From contig CANFQX010000011.1 of NCBI GenBank assembly GCA_947449255.1, positions 1 through 64,000 on the forward strand: 64,000 nucleotides of DNA, read 5' to 3'. The position numbers and the translations under genes are program-made. Origin of the DNA: Pseudobdellovibrionaceae bacterium. GTDB taxonomy: Bacteria > Bdellovibrionota > Bdellovibrionia > Bdellovibrionales > Bdellovibrionaceae. Positions 31,001 through 38,456 of this stretch are shown in pieces (position 1 is the stretch's first letter; every line of letters starts with the position of its first letter). The notes below the pieces were generated by a model. That model saw only the letters and a list, made by a program, of their open reading frames with translations, was not told where the DNA came from and did no database searches.

Positions 31001-33204
31001 GTGGCTGCAAAACTTATAGATGTCGAGAATAAAGGTGACGTTGTGCCAACGACATTACTGACAGCCAAAATAGATCCACTAGCGGCCCCTGCTTGCTCTG
31101 CACCAGGAGTGGCCAATGGGTTGTATCTGAGGGTGATTTTGCAGGTGCTTCCTGGCGCTAATGGTGCAGCACAGGTTGTTGAGTATTCACTCCACGGTGA
31201 ATGAATTCCGGTTGATGTTAGCTGTAGATGAGCTGAATCAATTTCATTCACATTGAGAAAATCGAAATCGTAATTTTGGTCAATTCCGACCAGACGATCC
31301 GCCCACAATAAATTGTTCGAAGAGGCTGCAATAACCAGCAATGATTCAACGACCTCCGCCTTAAGGGGAATACTGATCGCGCCACCAACTCCACAAGTTA
31401 GTTTTAAGTTCGATCGCTGAAATCCAACAGTGCTGCCCGCACTGAAGCGTGGTTTTAATGTGCAGGATCCACCAGCAGGCAAATCGGTAAGACCTAAGCA
31501 TGAAGAGTCCGCATCAATCGTAAAGCCCGTATTCGATAATTCATTTGCGGAGATGGTACAATTTTCAGCTGAGGTAGCGGCCAAATTAGTGATGACAATA
31601 GCTGCGCTTGGCCAGTCTTTATTTTGCATCACTTGTCCAAAATCAACTTTTGATTGAGAACCCACTAAATTAAGAAATGAACCTGACAGTGAAATAATCG
31701 GACTGAGTTGAGCGTTGGAACCGCCAAAACTGATTGAATTTTCAACAGAATTTTTAGTGTTCGAGCTAAAATCCGCCGGCGCACTCATCACAATGGAGAG
31801 CGAGCAAGACTGCATAGGTGCTAGAGAAGCACCACAAGAACTTTCGCCAATGTTCCATGAACCTGCGGATCCAATCTGGTTTTGCAGTGATTTTATTACA
31901 TTTGATATTGTTTCAGATGTCGAATTATTTGCAAAAGTTATGGTCTTACTTACTGAAATACCGGGCGCGATATTCTGAAAAAATATATCGCTCACATCAC
32001 TAGTAATTATCCCCTCGGTCGTTGCCGCACTCACAGGAATGCTCAGTTTCCCGCCGCGAGTATCACAATCAATAATAAGTGAAGATTTAATGGCTCTTTG
32101 GTAACTCTGAGGGCTGAATTTAACATTGATTATCATACCCTCTGCAAAAACAAGATCAGAGGAAACATCAAGGGCTGAATCCGATGGACTCAATGAAATA
32201 TTACAGGAGCTTGGCCTAGTTGATTGAGAATCGTCTCCGACACTAAGACTCAGTCTCTTAATCACTGGATTTTCTGATACTTTTAAAATTCCAAAATCAA
32301 TTTGCTTTAAATCAGTGGACAGGACTTTGACTTCACCTTGAAATGTAAAAGCTCGTGAAATCCCTTTTGAACTGAGAATTTCAAATAAGCACTGCCTGTC
32401 ACCTATTTTTTTGGGCTTAAATCCAACTTTAATATTACAGAAATTTGCACTTTGAGCCTGCAAAATATCTCCAACATGGCAAGCAGAATCTGTGGGAGTG
32501 AGCATAACACAGGGGCTTTCAGCGCTCATTCCAAAGGCTGCTATGGTCAGGCCATCACCTGTCGTCGACGAGGTGTTTTCTATTTTTATATCGGCGGTCT
32601 CCATCGCCACTGCTGAGCCAGAACTGGAGAATATTAAGGCTGATGGCAGATTAAGATCCGCCCCTGAAATATAGAAGTCTGCAATGAGTACAGCTGGGTC
32701 AAAAGAACTTGTGAAATTAAAATCTCCACCAGTCATAGTCTTAAAAAAGAAATGGAGATTTACCTTCTCGGGAGGGATTTTATTTGGCGTATATTTCACA
32801 GCGATCGAACATTTTTCATTGTAAAACAACCACCGACCAGTGCACGAGTTATAATACGAGCTAGGGACAACCACAAACGCACTGTCATTTGGAGTCATCG
32901 AAAAGGTAAAATCTTTCAGGGGATTTAATTTCGTATTTGAAACCACAAATTCAATCGTTGAGTTTTCACCATACCGAATCTTTTTAATAGAAACAGAGCC
33001 TGCATCTCCACCTGAATTATCGACATTGATCTTACTGCGACTACCATCACTGCCAATCAAATCTATGAGCGTGCTAGGGCTACTACAATTGGAGTTTTTC
33101 TCAAGACAAGCCTCCGTGGCAAAATTCTTCCCCTGAGGCGTGCACGCCACGATTGATAAAAATAAAAACGGTAATAAGACAAAAAATCTAATAGAAATCA
33201 CCAA
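28030..33204 (-). CDS. Giant surface lipoprotein with repeated choice-of-anchor D / HYDIN-like modules
   Basis: 1724 aa; lipobox LSIVAC; repeated CxxxLxxxxxC modules such as CAAPLAPGSTCKITLRYNP, CGGTLSLGSSCSYSVQFDP, CTTTLASAEHCSFKFGFNP. Confidence 0.8.
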   Translation of the reverse strand: MVISIRFFVLLPFLFLSIVACTPQGKNFATEACLEKNSNCSSPSTLIDLIGSDGSRSKINVDNSGGDAGSVSIKKIRYGENSTIEFVVSNTKLNPLKDFTFSMTPNDSAFVVVPSSYYNSCTGRWLFYNEKCSIAVKYTPNKIPPEKVNLHFFFKTMTGGDFNFTSSFDPAVLIADFYISGADLNLPSALIFSSSGSAVAMETADIKIENTSSTTGDGLTIAAFGMSAESPCVMLTPTDSACHVGDILQAQSANFCNIKVGFKPKKIGDRQCLFEILSSKGISRAFTFQGEVKVLSTDLKQIDFGILKVSENPVIKRLSLSVGDDSQSTRPSSCNISLSPSDSALDVSSDLVFAEGMIINVKFSPQSYQRAIKSSLIIDCDTRGGKLSIPVSAATTEGIITSDVSDIFFQNIAPGISVSKTITFANNSTSETISNVIKSLQNQIGSAGSWNIGESSCGASLAPMQSCSLSIVMSAPADFSSNTKNSVENSISFGGSNAQLSPIISLSGSFLNLVGSQSKVDFGQVMQNKDWPSAAIVITNLAATSAENCTISANELSNTGFTIDADSSCLGLTDLPAGGSCTLKPRFSAGSTVGFQRSNLKLTCGVGGAISIPLKAEVVESLLVIAASSNNLLWADRLVGIDQNYDFDFLNVNEIDSAHLQLTSTGIHSPWSEYSTTCAAPLAPGSTCKITLRYNPLATPGAEQAGAASGSILAVSNVVGTTSPLFSTSISFAATSKMISASSTILDFGNVVTNETVFAKSTILFSNPSTVDTASGCSISSLTQFTIEANDCGTSLSPLAQCSVLIKLISPASAQSLSEDLNLTCAIGGQATTRLTSNIIQPLAKLAGSNFGNWDVTRGPLIKTFELSNTSSGSLTVEDAIISGSNDFTILSSTCGGTLSLGSSCSYSVQFDPSALGWMTGNISILVKSSSETATFSSPLSGIGSFMNLELSVESLSYDPIRLATSDSQIKTFTIVNNGNRRAELTYSSLASPWSIGSASTCGATLGVGSTCTMEIKATAYSSAAAHSTIFTISEGQGSSIAPHSVILSGATWDHPLISIKDSRLQSSFTGADLAETNITGPIDDSNNIVNLSPSSRSVVFTIKNNHPLSFSLNNMSMSLTSVSGPSHMIITSDNCSGQNLKALESCTVVVNYVPTAVREVESVYQFTASGKDLGVAYTIKSTRVLGNSFKGVDLVDDYLPTSYNFGLISADTSASTDLITLTNIGDITATNLNFIFSGLINRFTLVDNTCTTTLASAEHCSFKFGFNPNGTVVALRNSLSISSNQQTLSSALDLIGASYIDYQGNGSPTGGIFYQEHEISSDESHFFITSKKRTSTSSTLHLEICNKNSVSGNIEMSSCGGNDLSIGSEPYWTGAFAGYKLNPQTTAHKFLIATSNQLGDQVHNKGISTVLICDKAGITTANTLDFLVSCSVIDLKTISGINNSSHDDGAFTAMQILGSKAIFSSQNPNGFSITACDFNDVALPNSALSNCVVHQENLSGGVQAEYTDIAFDGSHIVMAAHSPANALPGLNGIGCSLGPVNQITCGAYSNIDDSYIMDSGGVKMYPGAHPYVVIDSAGIFIASQQGSEMSQGLRLSKCTLSLDLSLSCINKTVSQATGIDGLGLNPSLKIIQRGASRVAWIQSVSFDYYQSPSGAAKQITIHSCDLSNFSAPCSIYFQQTQVSTAPIYAREMDLDVARKILTIPFSTNENRTGTLSLGLWPEL

Positions 33205-33447
33205 TGCCTTTGCTTTGTGTCCACATTCATCCTATCGGCTTGATTTTTTGTTTATTTGAAGGTTTATGATTTAAATTTTTCTTTGATTTAATCTGAGACA
33301 AGGGTTGTCTTAAAAAGAACCAGAATAAGCTTGGATTTTCAAATTAACACGGTGGATTGCCAATTGTAACAAAAGAGGGGCATGGTACCCCAAAGTCAGT
33401 CAGACATTGAATGCAATAGTCTTTAAGACAACATATTGCCATTGTTT

Positions 33448-33858
33448 TTAGCCGCACTCTTTCCAATCACTCAAACTTGAATCTTTTATTTCGGAAATGG
33501 AGATTTTAATAGCAGAGAGCACTTCCTTTGTATTGATCTGATTTTTAAAGGGACTTTGTTTTTTGTCTTTTTGGTTGTACTTAAAAGCAATTGCTTTTTT
33601 GGGAGAGTATCTAACCCAATTGGCAAGTCTGTGATGAGAATTGTAGCTGATAGTAAAATATTTATGCTTGAGCACTATTTCAGGCTGTTGGCTCGTCCGT
33701 TGAACTGGCTCAATTTCAGCTAAAGAATTTTTGCTGCCATCAATTTTGGATAAACTTTTTTTATCTTGCTGTGCCAGATCTTTTTGAGTTGTGGCACAGG
33801 CAGCGAGATACAAAAATAAAATCAAGAAATATTTCATTCCTTGATTATTGGATAACAA
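33448..33858 (-). CDS. Small lipoprotein, hypothetical
   Basis: MKYFLILFLYLAACATT lipobox (internal Met start). Confidence 0.55.
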   Translation of the reverse strand: MLSNNQGMKYFLILFLYLAACATTQKDLAQQDKKSLSKIDGSKNSLAEIEPVQRTSQQPEIVLKHKYFTISYNSHHRLANWVRYSPKKAIAFKYNQKDKKQSPFKNQINTKEVLSAIKISISEIKDSSLSDWKECG

Positions 33859-33918
33859 TCTAATGAAGTCGAACTTTTAAATTGTCTATTTTTATTAAGG
33901 ATCTATTTTTATATGCTG

Positions 33919-34311
33919 CTAAAGGCACGATAAATCGGAGTCTTCAATTATTGCGACGGCATTTAATGGATCAGAGGAAAGACCTTCAACGATCACTCCA
34001 TAAAAGTTACCACCATCGCATTCATCTTTGGTGGTAAAAAAAGCCGTATATAAGACTTTGGTTTTTTTATGAATCATGCTTTTTTGTTCGATTGCATTTC
34101 TGCATTCATACTTGTCAAAGATTCCCATTTCTTCTGGAAATGCAGAAAATAAATCCTTGGGGTAAGTCGCTTGCACGGATTCTGTGGTCTGAAATACCCT
34201 AGCATCATCAAATACAGACATGTCATGATTTTGAAATACACAGGCAAAAGTTGGGCAATTTAATAAAAACACGAAAGCACTTAAGATATTTCTCAGAAAT
34301 GGGACTGGCAT
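33919..34311 (-). CDS. Secreted hypothetical protein
   Basis: 130 aa with signal peptide and several Cys. Confidence 0.5.
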   Translation of the reverse strand: MPVPFLRNILSAFVFLLNCPTFACVFQNHDMSVFDDARVFQTTESVQATYPKDLFSAFPEEMGIFDKYECRNAIEQKSMIHKKTKVLYTAFFTTKDECDGGNFYGVIVEGLSSDPLNAVAIIEDSDLSCL

Positions 34312-34574
34312 AGGATCTCCTTATTTTCCTATCTTTCAAATCTGGATCCGACTTCACCTTCAGCAAAATATGTTCGGCAGGCGAAGGATGGATTTTTACT
34401 TCGATGACCGGATGTCCTTTAGGCTTATCCTCTGTTTAAATACGAAACTTTACATTGCGTCGCGTTTTTTGAAATCCAAAAAAATTTTCAAAGGCTTTTT
34501 TGGTGACTTTTTGTCTGAGCACGAAGATTGCTTACCTCGGTTGGGATAATACTTTTATTTAAATTAGGGACAAA

Positions 34575-35684
34575 ATGAGACCACTGAAAAACAAAAAATC
34601 ATTTATTGGACTTCTCTTACTGATTTGCGGAACGATTTCTGGGCAAGCTCCGAGCGCTGAAGAAAAAAATAGCGAGTCAGAGTTTATTATTTCACGGCAG
34701 GCGAACAGTGCAGGCCAAATAAATTTCAATCTTAAAAAGGATGTTTTCCGCCAGGAGCCCTATCAGGCCAGTTTTGAAGTGCAGGTGCCTTATCAAGACA
34801 TAGAAAATTACAACGAGGAAGTCCCCTACCAAGTCAGCCTTCCCTACACCGACATTGAATACTACACAGAGTCCGAATACCGTTGCGGCTATGGTTCAGG
34901 GTACCGCTTAGCTCATTTTGAAGGGCATGAGCATGGAGGTCATCATGGAGGCGGCTACTCACCAGGCTACCCTCAACCCTATCCCTACCCGTATCCGTTG
35001 CCACAGTGTGGATGGATTCTTGTTAATAAACTTCGCTATGTCACTCGGTATCGCACCGAAACCAGATACCGCTCTGAGGCAAGAACTCGCACGGTCACTC
35101 GCTATAAAAGTGAAACTCGATGTTGCGAAACTAGGTATAAAGATGTTTTTGATCACAGCTATGGCTTTTCTGTCAGTTTAAAGCTCCCCCAAGTTGAGCT
35201 GTTTCCCAATGAATTTGAAAAAATTGGAATTTCCCTTGGCGGAACTGAATCAGCCCCCACCTTTACCTTGAATACAACAGGCAGTATTTATCCCTACGTC
35301 ATTGCAAAACAGGAAGTCAGCGGAGCCAGTGTTTATCTTGAACTCACAGCGGAGCCAAAGTTTGACAACAAAAACGCTGGATATCTTTCCATCGCCACAG
35401 TTGAAATACGCACAATTCAGGGGCGTAGTCATTTAAGACTATTAGACTCCGTTTTTGGCCCTCATGCCCTCAGCGTTTATTCCTACAGAATCACAGATCC
35501 ACAGCATGCTTTTCTTGGTGAAGGAACTGCGCAATCTAACGGAACAAATGAAGTCTGGATCCCTCTGGATAAAGATTTAAAAGGCAAAGGCCCCGCCGTC
35601 ATAGAGTTGAAAGTTGTCAGAACTGGAAGCTTCATAAAAAATGGTGGCCTGAGTTTTAGCCTTTTCAAAGGGTTCGTCCTATAG
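34575..35684 (+). CDS. Secreted repeat protein with VPYQ and TRYRTE-type repeats
   Basis: EVQVPYQDIENYNEEVPYQVSLPYTDIEYY and YVTRYRTETRYRSEARTRTVTRYKSETRCCETRY; His/Gly and Pro/Tyr-rich insert. Confidence 0.65.
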   Translation: MRPLKNKKSFIGLLLLICGTISGQAPSAEEKNSESEFIISRQANSAGQINFNLKKDVFRQEPYQASFEVQVPYQDIENYNEEVPYQVSLPYTDIEYYTESEYRCGYGSGYRLAHFEGHEHGGHHGGGYSPGYPQPYPYPYPLPQCGWILVNKLRYVTRYRTETRYRSEARTRTVTRYKSETRCCETRYKDVFDHSYGFSVSLKLPQVELFPNEFEKIGISLGGTESAPTFTLNTTGSIYPYVIAKQEVSGASVYLELTAEPKFDNKNAGYLSIATVEIRTIQGRSHLRLLDSVFGPHALSVYSYRITDPQHAFLGEGTAQSNGTNEVWIPLDKDLKGKGPAVIELKVVRTGSFIKNGGLSFSLFKGFVL

Positions 35685-35712
35685 TCCACCCAATTTATTT
35701 TTAGGAATTCAT

Positions 35713-36816
35713 TTAGCCTAAAGCTTTTGGATAGTCAGTATAGCCCTTGGCATCCCCACCATACATCGTCGCGCCGTCTGGTGACGCTAAGGGTGCCTTA
35801 TTTTTAAATCGCTCAGGAAGATCTGGATTAGCAATGAATAAGGTACCAAACGAAACGGCATCGGCGCGACCACTTGAAATAGCAGCTTCGGCGGCTTCTT
35901 GATTATAGCCCATATTCAAAATTAACAATCCGCTAAAAAGCTTACGAACCTCGGGCGCTAAAGGCTTCACATCCTTGGGCAGTTGGGCCGGTTCCATGAA
36001 ATGCAAAATACCGAGTTTTCTTTTTTCTAACTGGTTCACTAAATAAAGGTAGGTCTCTTCAGGCTGGGAGTCGCTCATCCCATTGTATGGGTTTCTTGGT
36101 GAAAGTCGGACAGAAACAAGTTCAGCACCAAAAACACTCATTGCGGCATCAGTAATTTCAAGGATAAATCGTGCACGATTTTCAATAGAGCCGCCATATT
36201 GATCCGGTCTGTGGTTTGAACCATCTTCTAAAAACTGTGCGGGCAAATACCCGTTAGCTCCATGAATTTCAACGCCATCAAATCCCGCTTCTTTTGCCGC
36301 GAGGGCTGCATTTTTAAAGTCTTCAACCGTTGCTCTAATTTCATCGATCGTCAGGGCCCTCGGAATAACAACGTCCTTCGGGCCATTTAAGGTATATGAT
36401 TGCCCTTTAAATAAAATTTCCGATGGTGCAACCGGTAAATTGCCGTTATGAAATTCAGGGTGAGAAACCCGGCCCACATGCCAAAGCTGGCAAAAGATGA
36501 GTCCACCTTTCTGATGAACCGCTGAAGTGATTTTTTTCCAGCCCTTAATTTGCTCCTGAGCGTGAATCCCTGGAGTAAAAACATATCCTACGCCCTGAGA
36601 ACTGACTTGTGAGCCCTCCGAAAAAATAAGCCCTGCAGAAGCTCGTTGCGCATAATACTCGACCATAAGATCGGTGGGAACCTGTTGTGGCGCTCGAGAA
36701 CGCGTCATAGGTGCCATAAAGACTCTATTTTTAAATTCCAGTGGACCGTGCTTTAGCTGAGACAAAAGTTTTGAGCTATTCATTGAAGTTCCTCCGCATA
36801 AAATGCAATTCATCAT
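35713..36816 (-). CDS. Old Yellow Enzyme family alkene reductase (second paralogue)
   Basis: NRVFMAPMTRSRAPQQVPTDLMVEYYAQRASAGLIFSEGSQV; GFDGVEIHGANGYLPAQFLEDGSNHRPDQYGGS. Confidence 0.93.
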   Translation of the reverse strand: MMNCILCGGTSMNSSKLLSQLKHGPLEFKNRVFMAPMTRSRAPQQVPTDLMVEYYAQRASAGLIFSEGSQVSSQGVGYVFTPGIHAQEQIKGWKKITSAVHQKGGLIFCQLWHVGRVSHPEFHNGNLPVAPSEILFKGQSYTLNGPKDVVIPRALTIDEIRATVEDFKNAALAAKEAGFDGVEIHGANGYLPAQFLEDGSNHRPDQYGGSIENRARFILEITDAAMSVFGAELVSVRLSPRNPYNGMSDSQPEETYLYLVNQLEKRKLGILHFMEPAQLPKDVKPLAPEVRKLFSGLLILNMGYNQEAAEAAISSGRADAVSFGTLFIANPDLPERFKNKAPLASPDGATMYGGDAKGYTDYPKALG

Positions 36817-36891
36817 TTAATCATGAGTATCCCACTTTTCATTGTTTCTTTAAAGTGACACGAATGGGATTCTATGTTCTATTTAAACAAC

Positions 36892-37734
36892 ATGAAAAAT
36901 CTAGCCGCATTACACATCTTTTTAGCAGTTGGTAAACTTAGAAATTTTTCAAGAGCTGCGGAGCAGCTGGGGCTCACCAAATCAACCGTTTCACGCCAAA
37001 TTCAGTCCCTAGAACGCGACCTTGGTGTTGCTCTCATAAAGAGAGATCCTCGGCACTTTTCATTGACTGATGAAGGTTCGATATTTCTCAAACGGGCAGA
37101 ATCCATCATGGGTCAAACAATGGAAGCTTTCGAGGAAGTTTCTAATATTAACGCTGATATCAGAGGCACCATTCGCATTTCAACCACGGTAGACCTTTCT
37201 TTGTTCTATTTAGCGAAACCAGTGGCCGAGTTTTCTCTCCGTCATCCTGGAGTTGAGTTCTTGATCGATTTAAGCCCTGGTGTGGTCGACCTGAAAGCGG
37301 ATGGATTTGACATTGCTGTTCGTGCCGGACATTTGAAAGATTCTAGCTTATATGCACGAAAGCTCAATGAACACCAACCAGAATTTTATGCCACACCCGC
37401 GTACTTAAAAAAAATGGGACGCCCAAAAAATGTCTCAGATTTGTACAATCATGCGCTCGTTGCAAACCGAAAAGTAAATTTCGATGGAAAAAATTTTTCT
37501 CCTTCGATTGTGGCAAACAATATGTCATTAATAAAACATCTCACCCTGATGGGTGCGGGCATAGGCCTGCTCAGTGAAGCGATGGTCAAGTCAGAGAAAA
37601 GAGAGGGTTCTTTGGTGCAAGTCCTACCTCATGTGATGCTGCCCAAAGTACCAATCCATTTGATATTCCCCCACAAGAAAATACCAAAAAGAATTTCAGC
37701 TTTTGCCAAGGAAATTCTTGAGAGTAGAAATTAA
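36892..37734 (+). CDS. LysR-family transcriptional regulator
   Basis: AALHIFLAVGKLRNFSRAAEQLGLTKSTVSRQIQSLERDLGVALIKRDPR HTH; divergent from OYE gene. Confidence 0.92.
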   Translation: MKNLAALHIFLAVGKLRNFSRAAEQLGLTKSTVSRQIQSLERDLGVALIKRDPRHFSLTDEGSIFLKRAESIMGQTMEAFEEVSNINADIRGTIRISTTVDLSLFYLAKPVAEFSLRHPGVEFLIDLSPGVVDLKADGFDIAVRAGHLKDSSLYARKLNEHQPEFYATPAYLKKMGRPKNVSDLYNHALVANRKVNFDGKNFSPSIVANNMSLIKHLTLMGAGIGLLSEAMVKSEKREGSLVQVLPHVMLPKVPIHLIFPHKKIPKRISAFAKEILESRN

Positions 37735-37775
37735 GCTCAAGAGAGCGATCCTGAGCAAAAGCGATACGAAGGCAT

Positions 37776-37800
37776 AAAAAAAGCCCGAAAGGGCTGTTTT
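37776..37800 (-). terminator. Terminator downstream of tRNA-Leu
   Basis: AGCCC-GAAA-GGGCT with T-run on the minus strand. Confidence 0.75.
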
Positions 37801-37832
37801 ATCAGATCTAATGTGTTTGATTTGAAAATATA

Positions 37833-37915
37833 TGGTGCGCGGGGAGGGACTTGAACCCTCACGCTTGCGCATACGCCCCTCAAACGTACGTGTCTACCAA
37901 TTCCACCACCCGCGC
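37833..37915 (-). tRNA. tRNA-Leu (GAG)
   Basis: RC GCGCGGGTGGTGGAATTGGTAGACACGTACGTTTGAGGGGCGTA..GGTTCAAGTCCCTCCCCGCGCACCA; long variable arm. Confidence 0.93.
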
Positions 37916-38086
37916 GAACACCAAACTTAAAACTTTGTAAACTGAGGGAATATTCAATTAATAAATCATTTCTACAATGCAGAGTCAATAATTTGCGCCG
38001 CGGCAGCCAACCTAGACCAGCCCCGCCGCAACCTTTGGCCTCAACTTAAAAAATTTATTTTTTTATTAACCCCCGAAAGACACCCC

Positions 38087-38147
38087 TTCGTCATATCGAC
38101 AAGAGCATGGATGCTCTAGACGAAAGGAAAACAGGCCATGGATGGCC
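38087..38147 (+). promoter_or_regulatory. Structured RNA leader with two TGGA-tetraloop hairpins (candidate CsrA/RsmA-binding sites)
   Basis: TTCGTC..AGAGCA-TGGA-TGCTCT..GACGAA and GGCCA-TGGA-TGGCC. Confidence 0.5.
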
Positions 38148-38187
38148 GCTCCCCTCCCTGAGAAACTTTTAACCTAGGAGAATTGAT

Positions 38188-38295
38188 ATGACGGACCTTT
38201 CCAGTGTCGGCGTTTTCTGTGTGCTCTACTCTAGCATCGTCATTTCATCTGTCTGGCTGACAATAGGACGCGAAAATTTCAAATTAAAGCTCTAA
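38188..38295 (+). CDS. 35-aa putative membrane peptide
   Basis: AGGAG RBS 7 nt upstream of ATG; MTDLSSVGVFCVLYSSIVISSVWLTIGRENFKLKL*; one hydrophobic segment; followed by terminator. Confidence 0.45.
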   Translation: MTDLSSVGVFCVLYSSIVISSVWLTIGRENFKLKL

Positions 38296-38381
38296 GAGCC
38301 TCAACCTGGTTGTTGGGTCATTAAAAAGGATTCTTTTGATTTTTGGATTCTTGAAGGGTTTGGTGGTTCACCTTTCAAGAA

Positions 38382-38417
38382 TCGGGGGGAGGTTTAAAAC
38401 TTCCCCCCTTTTTTTAT
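38382..38417 (+). terminator. Strong Rho-independent terminator
   Basis: GGGGGGAGGTTTAAAACTTCCCCCCTTTTTTT; preceded by a second hairpin GATTCTTGAA../..TTCAAGAATC. Confidence 0.85.
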
Positions 38418-38456
38418 TTTTTATTTTTTTATTTAAAGAGCTGGGATTTTAATCCC

